From positions 496,001 through 560,000 of the forward strand of contig JAGMVK010000012.1 of the NCBI GenBank assembly GCA_020747065.1: DNA of 64,000 nucleotides, written 5' to 3'. The notes under the pieces were generated by a model that was given only the letters and a program-made list of their open reading frames with translations, ran no database searches and was not told the origin of the DNA. Within the stretch, counting starts at the first letter, position 1, and each line of letters starts with the position of its first letter. The stretch is from Cadophora sp. MPI-SDFR-AT-0126 (lineage: Eukaryota; Ascomycota; Leotiomycetes; Helotiales; Ploettnerulaceae). Positions 47,478 through 58,928 of this stretch are shown here, piece after piece. The translations under genes were made by a program, and so were the position numbers.

Positions 47478-49324
47478 TCAGATCTTCGCCTTCACACTTT
47501 GCAAAGCACCTTCGCCAACAAGCTCCCAGCCCTTTCCTCTGTAGGATTTCGGCCAAATTCCGTTCCTACCCGGCGCCAGAATGCCATTTGGATCCAGAGC
47601 ATCCTTAATCGTCTCATTGAACTTCCTCAGTGCGCCACCACCCCAGCCGTAAGTCTCAGCCACCTGATCCGCAAACAGAATATGTGTTCTGTATTCTCCA
47701 AAGCCTTCTTTCGCAGCGGCAGCAATCATCTCGCGCATCAAGCCTCTAGCTCTGCGCTTCTCGTCCTCATCAGCGCGATCGTAGACGATATTGGCGATGT
47801 AATGCATCTCTCTGCCCGCAACACAGAGCGTGGGGAAGGTGTCAAATCCCCATTTCTGGTGCAGCTTATCGATCAAATTATGGATTGTGCGTGCGTTCTT
47901 CGAGTCCGTTGGTGTGATAGGTGAGAAGAATAGATGTGCGGCGTTGGGCTTCCAGTTCAGCCAGTCGAGTTCCTTTAATACAGGTACGCCGCTGCAGACA
48001 TTCACTCTGCTGTGAATGTAGTGGTCTGCCGGGAGCTCGGAGGGAAGCATGAATTTGCTGCCTCGGATCTTCGAGAATTCCGATTTGATAATGTCGAGTT
48101 GAGATTTTATAGATGCTGCGTCCCCGTATTGCGTGCCATAGAACACCCACGAGATATCGCCGACTGGCAAAGCTTTGACTCCTTCCCTCACGACGTCGCG
48201 AGGGAATCGGCCGGAGCCGGTATACCAATTTGTTCGTGGCTTTCCAGTCACAGCCAATTCTTGGATAGCATGTCTGAGTTGTGGTATGTTTCCAAGGATA
48301 CGCTTGAGTGCCAAAGGTCGGATAATATCGACGATCTGCTCGAAGTCTTCTTCGCGCGGAAAGGTGATCATGTATGATTGATGGCCAGTTTCTGGCATCA
48401 GCCAAAAGCCCATCTTGGTCACGATGCCGAAGTTACTTTGGCTGAAAATGCCATCGATGGCAGGACCATATGCGTGCTGGAAGGATTCCCAGGTCGGATT
48501 GTCAGCACCATCCTTGCCGGGAATGGCACCCATTCCGGTTCGAAGAAGGGATCCATCTGGAAGGACGACTTCCATGCCACAATGGTTGGCAAAGTGGTCT
48601 CCATATGGCGTGTAGCCGACGCCTCGATCGATGGCATTTCCTAACACGCTCCCACCGCCCAGATCCGGCGTGTCGATCCATAACGGCAACTTTCTCTTCT
48701 GAATCTCTTCATACAATTTGAAGTACGACACTCCAGGTTCCACCATGCATGAGGCATTGTTCTCGTCGATCTTGAGAACCTTGTTCATATTCCTCCCCAA
48801 GTCGACAACCACGGATCCTGGCACTCTGGGCGCGGCGCCACCATAGCCAATGTTGCGACCCATACTGATGGGCCAAAGGGGGATTTTATACTCGTTGGCC
48901 CATTTGACGATGGATTGCACTTCAGAAGTTGAGGATGGGTAGGCCAGAGCGCTACAGACCATCTCCTCCTGGTCGATTACATGGTATGCATCATGAGTGT
49001 TCCTGCACAGGTGTAAGTAAGTGACTCAATTGAGGTACCCTCATAACCGACTCACGGATGCTCCATGTACCACCCATCCTTCAATTCCTTGTCGTTCAGC
49101 TCAACGCCCTGCTCACCCAGGATTTTCACCAAAGCGTTGATGGCGGTGTTGAAAGCATCTTTTGTAGTATTTGGAGGAAGCCGCACAGGTTTTCCACGCG
49201 GTTTGCTCTCTGGTAAAGTCCTGATGGAGTAAAGGCGAGCTCGAGCTGCATCTGCTTCTTTCGTCAGACGCTCTGGGACGCCGCTGTGTAACGAATTAAG
49301 ACTTGGAATATGAGATTGTGACAT
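47478..49324 (-). CDS. Vanillyl-alcohol-oxidase-type flavoenzyme
   Basis: Two exons (49056-49324, 47478-49002), 597 residues, close to the length of characterised vanillyl-alcohol oxidase. That family oxidises para-substituted phenols (vanillyl alcohol, 4-alkylphenols, eugenol) with covalent FAD and O2, giving H2O2. Seen: FAD-binding PWPISMGRNIGYGG-type block, PDLGGGSVLGNA, GVGYTPYGDH with the Asp used in catalysis, SNFGIVTKMGFWLMP, and REMHYIANIVY carrying the His to which FAD is attached in the family; the C-terminus has GILAPGRNGIWP. No signal peptide, so intracellular (often peroxisomal); the end QSVKAKI is not a clear PTS1. It shares a 480-bp divergent promoter with the flavin monooxygenase. 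Phenolic substrate is inferred from family. Confidence 0.93.
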
Positions 49325-49804
49325 GTTGCAAGATTGATTAATCTCGTGAGCATCGAGGATGGAAACTGTGAAGAAGGCTTTGTACTTTAATCCTGTACGG
49401 AAACAATTCCATATTCAATCACCAGAAGGCTTGTCGTCTATCTTGGATTGGGGAACAAGGAGGTTTCCCGTCCTCCCCATGTCTGGGCCCTTGAAGTGTG
49501 GGGCAAAACAGCCATGTTGGGGTTGTGGGGTAGCTTCTCCAACCCAACCAAACCCTGGACATTCATAGATGTCAGCATATGTCGGCTGCCAGAGAGTGGT
49601 GAACTTGTTGATGCGGCTTGATTGTCCCGAATGTGTGCCAGCCGCGTCCTCTGCCCCGGGGGATTTCCATGGAGGAAGTCCTAAGTCCACCTCCCATGAT
49701 CTTGATAGTCTGCGTTGATACCGAACAGTCCCCAATTACACTTGATAAGAAGTAATCTCTTATTATTATTTTCATCTATTTCAAAGTGACTGTCTTGAAA
49801 TACT
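49325..49804. promoter_or_regulatory. Divergent promoter of VAO-type oxidase and flavin monooxygenase
   Basis: 480 bp between the two start codons, suggesting co-regulation. Two GTGGGG hexamers (49498-49503 and 49525-49530) fit the SYGGRG consensus of the carbon-catabolite repressor CreA; short sites like this also occur by chance. Confidence 0.5.
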
Positions 49805-51315
49805 ATGTCAGAGCCCATGAAAGGTAAGCCTATGCCACAATCTCACAAACAACATCATTGACATACCCAGTCATAATCGTAGGCGCCGGCCTCGGTGGCT
49901 GTGCAGCAGCGATGGCCATGCACTACCAAGGATTCGAAGTGCAAGTCTTCGAAAAGGTGCACAATTTTGGCCGCCTTGGTGATTCTCTCGGTCTAGGCGA
50001 GAATGCTCTTCGTCTGCTGCAGCGGTGGGGACTGCATGATCGGTTGATCGAGATCGGGAATAAGAGTGAGATGATGCAGATTAGACGGTGGAAAGATGGG
50101 AAGATACTGGCTCAGCAGCCGTTGATGGATATGGCGGGATATATTGGACATCGTGGGGATTATCATGAGGAGTTCTTGAGGAGGGTGAGGGAGTTGGGGA
50201 TTGAGATTAGGATGGGCTGCAATGTAAATTTCCCGTACTTGAGATGGAGTAAATGCTGATGAGAGATAGGTGGTGTCGTATGATGAAGATGAACCGTCTT
50301 TGACCTTGTCAAACGGTGATGTTCATAAAGCGGATATCATTATTGCTGCGGACGGTGAGTTTCCCCTTGGCAGAAGATCGACATTGAAGCTGAAATGAGA
50401 CTCAAGGAATCAAATCCACCGCTCGTGAGCTCGTTCTCGGATTCGAAGACAAGCCCAAATCATCTGGCTATGCCTGCTTCCGCGCGTACTTCAAAGGTGC
50501 CTATCTGAAAGACGATCCTCTCTGCCGAGAATTCGTCGAGAAGGAATGTGTCAACATCTGGATCGGCAACGACGTGCATCTCGTCCAGAACACTCTTCGC
50601 GACGGTGATGAGTTCAACTGGATCCTGACTCACAAAGATACAGAAGACATCAAGGAGTCCTGGTTTCAGCCTGGGGACATGGACGCTGTGAGGGAAATCA
50701 TACATGACTGTGATCCGAGGATCGCTGCTGCAGTGAAGAAGACGAAGGAGTGCCTGGACTGGAAGATCTGCTACAGAGATCCAATTCCTTCGTGGGTTAG
50801 TAAGAGTCACAAGATTGCTCTTCTGGGGGACTCTTGTCATCCTCATCTACCCACTAGTGCTCAAGGTGCAAGTCAAGCTACTGAGAGTGCGGCTGTGTTG
50901 GCATTGTGTTTGAAGTTGGCCGGGAAGGAGAATGTTCCACTCGCGGTACGTGATCTCACCAAGTTCGTTTTGCGATGCTGATGATAGTAGACACGCGTTT
51001 ATGAAAAGCTCCGATTTGAGAGAGTGAGACAGCCCCAGAGGAATGGTGAAGACGTCAGAGATAGGTGGCACAACGCACTGAAAAATCTGGATGATGATGT
51101 GGAAATCGATCCTGAAGATGTCAAGATCAGGGTAAGAAATCCAAAACACACTTGAATTATGTGCTGATCTAACGTAGAATCGCTGGTTGTATCCTTTCGA
51201 TGCTGAAGCAGATACTTTGCGAAGATGGCAGGAGGTTTCGGCGTCGGTCATAAAGGAGCTTCAAGCTGGCGAGATATCACCCCTTTTTGCATCAGCTTCT
51301 GCGACTTATACCTAG
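49805..51315 (+). CDS. Class A FAD-dependent monooxygenase, salicylate-hydroxylase-like
   Basis: Six exons (49805-49823, 49871-50223, 50270-50354, 50407-50945, 50991-51131, 51178-51315), 424 residues, all in phase. NAD(P)H-dependent aromatic-ring hydroxylase fold. Seen: VIIVGAGLGGCAAAMAM (ADP-binding GxGxxG) placed by the first splice, EKVHNFGRLGDSLGLGENALRLLQRWGL, IIIAADGIKS across the third intron (the DG motif), and KIALLGDSCHPHLPTSAQGASQA (GD/FAD ribityl motif). Closest known types are salicylate and 6-hydroxynicotinate monooxygenases. The first exon is only 19 nt. Divergent from the VAO-type gene, so probably in the same pathway. The substrate is unproven. Confidence 0.92.
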
Positions 51316-51812
51316 AGAACAAATAGCGGTGCGATGAAGATTTGATTCATCAAGTAGAAGAATTCTTTTTGGTTCAAAAATCGCCCTGTTCTCTGTCCGA
51401 GTTCGATGATCAGGAAGAAGTTCAGCGACCGAGAAATGAAACGCCCGCCGTAAATAAACCCCTGCGTAACTAAGAAGGTGCTCATGTAGTCGTGGCTGGG
51501 AGAACTCATTGTCTGTACGTGTCTTTCTTTCAAGACCCAACGGAGATTTCGTTTGCCCAAACAATTTGCTGCATGGAAAGATCTCATAACAGGCGAGCCA
51601 CCCCAAAGCAGCGAGTGGAGGATTTGAAGAGACGACATTATTTGATTCTTGTGAAAGCTGAACATCACTGAATATTATGCGGCATTGTTCAGAATCTTCG
51701 AAGGAGAGGAAAGGGTTTGATTAAGAACCCAAGAATCTTTCTGGGCCATCTGCCTTTCAGCTGTCAAACAAGGAAAGTATTCCCAAGATGGGTTAGCAGC
51801 ACTCATTGGAGA
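51316..51812. other. Intergenic, 3' of flavin monooxygenase
   Basis: 500 bp without a supported feature. Confidence 0.35.
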
Positions 51813-52109
51813 TCAGTGCATCTGGGCCAGGAAGCGGATAGTAAATAATGCATGGATCAACCGTAATGCGCAAAGGAGACAAAACCCCAAGAGCATGAAT
51901 TGAGATACTCGGAGAATCCATCTGATTTTGGCATGAGGACAGAGAACTGAGGTAACAAGCGTGTCTTTCTCGCTTGCTTCTTCAGCCCGGAGTGGTGTGG
52001 GGCAATCTAAGCTGGCTACCTTCTCGCTCGCGTTCAGATCAAACCATTTGATATCAGCGTTGTTGTCACGCAGTAATGGCAATACCCAGGTGACAACTTT
52101 GTCAAATCT
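51813..52109 (-). other. Possible gene remnant with one membrane segment
   Basis: An open stretch of about 98 codons without a credible ATG start, preceded directly by a stop. It reads FDKVVTWVLPLLRDNNADIKW and later a hydrophobic run FMLLGFCLLCALRLIHALF. The composition looks protein-like, but I cannot name a family. It abuts the broken transporter on the other strand, so it may be a fragment left by rearrangement, or chance. Confidence 0.2.
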
Positions 52110-52119
52110 TCAATTGGAA

Positions 52120-53451
52120 CCTAGGGGAACAGATTCTAATGTCTATTAGCATTATCCTCTTGCAACTTCCGAGCAATATGATGTTGACCCGGGACCGTCC
52201 TTCTCGATACATACTTACCTGGGTTCTTCTGTGGGCATAAATCTCTGCCTGCACAGCTGCTACCAAAAGTTATACTGGGCTTGTCCTCGTCCGCTTCTTT
52301 CTTGGCTTTGCAGAGCCCCCTTTCTTCCCTGGTGCGATGTACTTGATATCTAGCTGGTACACTCACAAAGAGCTGAGTCCGCGCACTGCACTCTTCTACT
52401 CTAGCTTCATCCTCGCCACTGCATTTTTAGGACTTATCGCAGCTGGCATCTTTGCAGGCCTTGACGGTGCTCGGGGTATCGCTGGATGGAAGTGGCTGTT
52501 CATCATCGAGTTTGCCGCTACCTTTCTCGTAGGCTTGATCGTATTTGTTGTGCTACCTGATTTTCCAGGTTCGAAGACTGGTAGTGCAGGGACGTGGCTC
52601 CTCACTGAGGAGCAGATTGTGGCGGTCACTCGCATGCAACGAGACCGAGTAAGTGGCAGCGAGGAAGGAAAATTAGTGTGGTATGGCCTCAAGCTCGCAT
52701 GCAAGGACTGGAGAACATGGGTTTTTGTGAGTCAACTCTATGCTCTGCCGACATTACGTAGCATCAAGAATCGTCTAACAAACATGCAAGTTATCATGTT
52801 GATTGCCAATCATACAGCTTACGGCTTCAACTATTTCTACCCCTCGATTGTTAAGGGGTTCAAGTTCAAGTCCACCACACTTACTCTTGTCTTAACTGCT
52901 CCACCATACCTCATGGCAACAATATGTGCCTTCTGTGTCGCGCTCAACTCTGACAGGGTTGGTGAGCGTGGTTGGCACATCTCAGTCCCCATGTCTGTTG
53001 CTGTCGTTGGTTCATCATATCCGCAGCCTCGCTTTCAATACCTGTCCGATACTTCGCCTCATTCTTCTTCATATGCGGCTGCTCCTCCGCAAATGCAGGT
53101 GTGTTCTCATGGGCGTCCAACACCCTGTCACAGACGCCAGAGAAACGCGCTTGTGCAATTGCTATCATCAACATGTTATCTCAGTTGGGGAACATCTGGA
53201 GCCCATACTTCTTTAAGCCCTCGGATGCCCCGAGATATGTTCCGGCAATGGTGCTCATGATGGCATTTGCTGTGCTAAGCGTAATCTGTTGCGGGGTGAT
53301 GAAGTTTGGATTGAAGAAGCAGAATAAGAAGATTATGGAGGAATGGAGGAATGGGAAAGAAATGGAGGTGGAGAGAGGCCAGGGCTGTATACCTTGTAAA
53401 GGAAGCTTCTTGTGGAACGCTCATTGCAAAGGAGGAATTGGATACCAATAA
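52120..53451 (+). pseudogene. Dal5/allantoate-permease-family MFS transporter, broken
   Basis: Clear anion:cation-symporter-type MFS sequence: LQLPSN then RPSRY, TAATKSYTGLVLVRFFLGFAE-type block, PGAMYLISSWYTHKEL, IANHTAYGFNYFYPSIVKGF, then SQTPEKRACAIAIINMLSQLGNIWSP and FFKPSDAPRY. Defects: the start codon and first helix are missing; an in-frame TAA at 52238-52240 sits in the helix that precedes TAATKSY; near 52727 the intron with donor GTGAGT is one base out of frame, although read-through stays open; and at about 53008-53012 one base is missing (VAVVG to FIISAAS). Downstream the C-terminus is complete. Several independent lesions mean no full transporter is made. Substrates of the family are organic anions such as allantoate, nicotinate or tartrate. 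Confidence 0.82.
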
Positions 53452-53592
53452 CTGCACTGGGGGGATGGAAGACGGTTGAAATACATCACAGAAATAATTT
53501 GTCTTCGAGCAAGATTCTTGTAGAAGATTGAGAAGGAGTAAGAAAGCCATAACTTCTCATTCAATCCCATCCTCGCTCACCTCGATATTAAT

Positions 53593-55680
53593 CTACTTCT
53601 TGCATAGCTTAGGTGGGTTCCCAACTTCAGCCCACTAGATGATCGAAGTGTCAGCGCTTGTCTTTGAAATGAACTTGAAAGACGAGAGTGCAAACACAAC
53701 TCAAAATCACTCACCTCCTCAGTCCCAACTGTTGTCTGAGCATAGAAAATACCGTCCCCGTCCCACTTCTTTCGAAGCTCCAATAATCTTGGATAGTTCG
53801 TCCCCCAGAATTGGTTCTGCCAATCAGGTTGTCCAAGGTCACACTTCCTTAAGTCAGCAACTATCCAATTTCTTCATGCCCGAGATAGTCTTTACCTCAT
53901 TGACATAAGCACCGCCTCGCGGGGAAGCTTTCATCATCGCAGGCGTCAAGGTCTCCGTCATAACTTTCTTAGCCATAGCCCATTGCTGCTGCGAAGGGAA
54001 AAGCGATGCGATACTGAAGCTCGAAGCATTCCTCCAGCCTGGGTGGACAGCATTATCGAAGACCGGGAGAGCATTCCCAGGACCAACGATATGACCGATA
54101 ATGACTCCAAAGCCAAGTTCTGGGGGGCTGAGGATCTGTTTGTAGGAGTCAATGATGGCGGCGTTGTTCGTGGCGATGTCGTCTTTGTTGAAGAAGCGAC
54201 CTCCAGTGAGTTGATTAGACCCAGCTGGTTCTGATTCGAAGACATCCATGTATAGCTGGTAAAATGTAGGGTATTCTTTGGCCACTGCTGTGTACCTTAC
54301 TCCCAATTTCGTTAATCCATCATAGAGAGGTTTAAGGATCTGCGCAAGTTTCGCGGAGTTCATGTTTGGGCCGACAAAGGGCTGGGTGTGAAGTGTCCCA
54401 GGCGTGAGCTCGTAGTATACAAAGAGATCATTGTCCACGTAATGGTTAGACAAGGAATGGAAGAGTGTCACTGCTTGCCACCAGAGGGCGGTGTTCGTTG
54501 TGTGTGTGCTATTTATGTTCAGAATCACCATTGCTGACGGGACCTCTGAGAAGGTCTTTACGGTGAGAGATGTGACGATGGCGAATGTAGCGGGTCCGCC
54601 GCCTCTGAAAGAAGCGGACAAGTCAGCAATTGCAGAGTGAAAAGAAGACTTGACCTGTCGCTATGATTTTTTGAGGTACTCGGAATAGGGAATGAGTGGG
54701 GGCCCAACACCTACCGGAGAGCCCAAAAGAGGTCAGGATTAACGTCAACGTTTGCGGTGACGAATTCCCCTTGCGCAGTTACTGCTTCAAACTCAAGTGC
54801 TTGATCTGCGGCCATTCCGTAGAGACTAGTAAGAGGTCCATGCCCTCCTCCTTGGATATATCCTCCAGCAAACCCGACAGTCTTTCTAACAAGTCAGCGA
54901 TATAACCCAGCATACTGTAAGACCGACCTACAGCACACTCTCCACCAACAATATTCACTTTTGGGTTCTGGTTGAAAGCAGCAGTATACATTTCTCGGCT
55001 TTGAATACCCGCGCCAACAGTAACAGCACCTCCAGCGTAAGTTCCAGGTCCTGCAAACTGTTTGATGAACTTGATGTCCTTGAACGAGTGAGTGTTGATT
55101 GCCAAGGCTCCGTAAGCTGTTGACCTCCCCATGAAGTCATGACCGGTGTTTCGAACGACCAGACGTAAATTGTATTCACGTGCAAATTTTACACCAGCTG
55201 CGACATGTTGTTTTGTCTTCGCCATGATAACATAATCTGCAAGATAGCCTGGGCTGCATGTCGCGGCTCTGTTCGTGGTTGGAAGACATGCTCCATTGGT
55301 GTAGAGGGGGTTCATTGCAAAGACGGGGTCTTCTAGTCTGGCGCTGGTCAGTCCTAACACGAGACTGAGAAAAAGCGCACTTACTGAAACGATTGCTGAT
55401 TCCAATTGGCAGTCGCAACTGAACATGCGGTGGCGTTATAGGTATTCTTCCCTTCGAACGTATTGTAACAGACGGCACCTGCAGGGACCACTTTTTGGAG
55501 AAGCCCATCGACTGTGGCGTTCAGAGTGCTCCATGCTGCTCCCGACGGCCAGCAACTTTCTCCCTCGTAGCATTTACACTTGCCAGAAGCAGTTTGCCGA
55601 GTTTGAAGTGTTGGGTCTTGAGGGATGGCATTGACTCTTGCAAGCAACAAAGAAAATAAGAGAGCCGAAAGGTACGCCAT
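53593..55680 (-). CDS. Secreted berberine-bridge-type FAD oxidase
   Basis: Six exons (55385-55680, 54932-55337, 54715-54881, 53896-54604, 53715-53843, 53593-53634), 582 residues. Signal peptide [18 protein letters not shown], a Cys-containing N-terminus, then FAD_binding_4 domain with [11 protein letters not shown], whose His is a covalent FAD anchor in the family, and [31 protein letters not shown] follows, and the C-terminal berberine-bridge block includes [16 protein letters not shown] and [13 protein letters not shown]. Members oxidise alcohols, sugars, alkaloids or secondary metabolites with O2. The second acceptor is CCAG at 55338, since the nearer CTAG breaks frame. Extracellular or vacuolar location; substrate unknown. 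The gene is intact although the neighbouring transporter is not. Confidence 0.93.
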
Positions 55681-56332
55681 TCTGAACCTAAACGTGGCGA
55701 GATCCAGTAAGACAGCATTGTCAATATCCTTTATACAGGTATTTCGAGAAGTGGAGGGGGAAAACGAGGTGGTATCGCATGTCTTGGCATCATGAAACCC
55801 AATTAATCCGCTCGCTTCTCCAATAGCAGAACCTTGCCTCACGGTCAATTATCCGAAAAGACCAACCACGCAACGGCAGTTCTCAAGCTATTTTAAGCGG
55901 CACATACAGTGTATATCAGCCGCAATATCTTTCAGTTCCTGGAATTTAAGATTAGGTCCGGAGGTGCCAGGCGATTCCTGGCCGAGGAAAATGGGGTGTC
56001 GTTTTCTGGGCACCAATGCAATCCGGATATCAAAAGACCAAGAGTCTTGGGACTATATGGGTATACTGAGATCGATCAAAGCTTCGGAGCGGCATCTGAA
56101 GGGCTGTCTTATTCTGCAAATACCCTGCAATGCAGAGGGCCATCGTAATGGTGAGTTTTAAGGATTGTCTCTCGCATTCGCTGGGTGAAGTTTGGCCGGA
56201 TCGTACTAAACAACACATTCGGAACCGCATCGTGTGGCAGCTGAGTGCCGCTCAGCCCCAAGTGACCCGTTTGTATCTCTCACAGACATGCGGTCAATTC
56301 TCGGCGAACTTCCAGTCCGAGAATATGAACGC
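55681..56332. other. Intergenic, promoter of berberine-bridge oxidase
   Basis: 650 bp between the oxidase start and the 3' end of the second regulator. No supported feature. Confidence 0.4.
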
Positions 56333-58254
56333 TCAGTCTTGACTGATCGGCTCAGAAGAAGAACTCAATTCCATATGATTGAGCATCTTGAGATACGCCC
56401 CTTTCAGTCCATTAGTGAAGGTTTCCTGAAGTGGAAATGAAGACATACCAGCTACTTGCCACCTCATGCTAAGTTTTAATAAAGTTTCTCTGGTACAGTG
56501 AAGCAGTTTCGAATATTCAGGCCGCATCATCTCAGCTGAGAGGCTCAAAATCCAAACAGCCATTCGATATAAACAGTGGCAGATCAAAGGCGAGGCTTGA
56601 CCCAGGTTGTACGGCAGGACTGTCTGAATGTGAGTTGTGTATGCGGTAACATGCGGCACAAGGGAATTTAACCCGGAAATTCCAAGTTCGTTCAATTCGA
56701 GTTCGGCAGTGAGGGCAAATGAGCCTTGCTTCAGTACGGACGAATGTTCGTAGAGAGTAAAAAGAGCACTGAAACGTGATTAGACGATGATACGAGTATG
56801 TCTTTGTAAATTACCTCAAACATGTCGCTCTCGAAACAAAGATACGAGTCGCATCTGCGCCAATCTCACTGTCCATGAAAGAATAGAGAGCTAGAATCGC
56901 GCGACTCAGCTGCTTGGCCTCTTCTAGATGATCTTCTGCACTGGAATCGCGATCGTTGACGTGCTTGAGGACGAGACTTAGCAAGTGAGATGCCTGGCAC
57001 AATCTTGCCAATGGTGCAGTAGTTATATCTGTTGAGGACGACACAAACAATGGCTCACTTATTGTTTGGACCTTGTTCAACGTTAGTCTTTTGAGATTTG
57101 GTGGAACCTGGTTGGCATACTCCTCGTTCAAATGATATATCATCCACAGGTAGGTATTCCCTTCGTCCAATCTCCGCCATTGCTAGTGCTCTGGAGGGAT
57201 TTCCTACATTCATGTGCCTAGATTACGATCAGTCGATCATAAAGCATCCCGTATGGGGTAGGTGAGCTGCGCATACCTGTCTAAGATCCAAAGAGCCCAC
57301 CAGACTCTTCTTCGTTCTTCCATCTCATCCCATGTATTTGGCTCTAGTGCAAGTTGAGGTATCCCGGCTGTGTCATGAAGACCGATAGCTTGACCGAGTC
57401 TTGCGAGATGGCCAATAGAGATATATGCTTCGGGGTATATTGAATGTCCAGATTCATACAAACAGAACAAGACACCTGCTTGAAGCAATCTTATGGATGC
57501 ATATCCACTGGACACGAGTGACAAGAAGCGATTCTTCGTATGGTACCACTAATTCGGGGTTTCAGTATCTGATGTCAATCTCCCGACAGTGAGCATCGGG
57601 GATAGAACTATCATGACCTACAAGCTCTGTTCGAGGCGTTTCTTGCGGTGGAATAGTATCGTTCAGTAATTTCATACATAAGATGAGGAATAAAATATCT
57701 GCCGTCAATTCAACCTGGCTAGCAAGAGTTTCATCGTAAAAGCGATTCCTTTGAATTATACACATCCAGGGAGCGACTGAGAAGAAATACGCTCCAATTA
57801 TAGTTTGGAACTCCAATTTATCTCCGATATCATCCAATATCATGCCGTCTATGGTGAATTGTGGTTTGGGGGCCTTCGAGTTCTGCTGCCGAAAGATATT
57901 GACATCGAGAAAGAAAGCAGATGACATTGCGGACGAGGTATCAAGAGAGATTCCTTGCGGTAGAGGATGATATGAAGTCGACTTGACAGCCGAGATGGCA
58001 ATTCGTCCGTCACAAATCGCTCGGTGCTCGCTCATCTCATCTTCCAAGTTTGTGAGCCTAACAGAGAGTGACTCAAGGGAACCCACGTCAGGTGCTGGTC
58101 CACTCTCATATGAACATTCCCGGCGAAGCCGCGAGCAAGTAGAGCAGCTTGGAAATATCTTATCACACGCTTTCTTCTGCTTTCGACACGGGGTACACAC
58201 GTGAGAAGCTTTTCGACCCGAGTCGGGATAGTCATTGGTGCTCAAACTAGACAT
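56333..58254 (-). CDS. Zn(II)2Cys6 transcription factor, probable cluster regulator
   Basis: Six exons (57622-58254, 57277-57548, 57121-57217, 56815-57071, 56449-56768, 56333-56400), 548 residues, all junctions in phase. I start it at 58254 (MSSLSTND); an in-frame ATG 21 codons upstream would only add a leader. Zinc cluster at residues 20-47 with C-x2-C-x6-C-x6-C-x2-C-x6-C. The fungal-specific TF domain follows: QTIIGAYFFSVAPWMCI, IRLLQAGVLFCLYESGHS, HLARLGQAIGLHD and RRRVWWALWILDRHMNVGNP, ending RWQVAGAYLKML. This arrangement is typical of regulators embedded in catabolic and secondary-metabolite clusters. It is divergent from the aconitase paralogue. Confidence 0.92.
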
Positions 58255-58928
58255 GGTCGTTAGGCGCAATGCCCGGAAAGCGATCAATAGAGGAGGACGC
58301 AGCGGTTCGAGCTCCACGTTGCTGAGGTTTTACAGAGCAGAGCAGACTGGACCTCTCAGAGATCACTTCGAAGGGCTGACAGCTGTTGGGACAGAGTCAC
58401 GGAGCTAGGTGACGTAAGCTGAAATGGACCTCTCGATGTAACGGTAAGTGGTAGAGAATAGCTACCACTGTACCTTACATAGCCATGTTTTGAGGAATCC
58501 CGGTTGGGATAAGATGGGGATTTTGGGGCGAATCTGAGTTATGGAGAATTAGCATAGAGCAGCAGGATGAATTGGCGTTGTCCTACCAAGATCGAAGGCT
58601 CGCTTGCTCAGGGGGCATTCCGGGCCTGCACTTATCCGCTTTGGTATTAGTACACGGAGCAGCCCGCTCGAAGTCCAAGTCCTCCATTGTTTTCCTTCTT
58701 GATATAAATTAGTATATATAATCTCATCATCATGAAGCTTGCAGCTGTGGCTTCAAAGTGGTCTCTTTTGGCCGTGCGACCTTGAATGTTCTGTCAGATA
58801 CCTAGTCTGCGCTCATCCCTTTGGATTGGACTAATGTAAATTAGATGCTCTTGAGAACTTCCTGTACTTCAATCTTTCTTTACCTTCTCTTTTTATCAGC
58901 CCTTCACGGGAGATCTCAATCCGTCAAA
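58255..58928. promoter_or_regulatory. Divergent promoter of regulator and aconitase paralogue
   Basis: About 670 bp between the two start codons; contains an AT-rich stretch TATAAATTAGTATATATAA near 58705 that could serve as a TATA region for the aconitase gene. Confidence 0.5.

Noticed and set aside
55331..55345. Frame break in the berberine-bridge oxidase at its first intron
   Set aside because: Using CCAG at 55339-55338 in place of CTAG restores phase and the total is exact.
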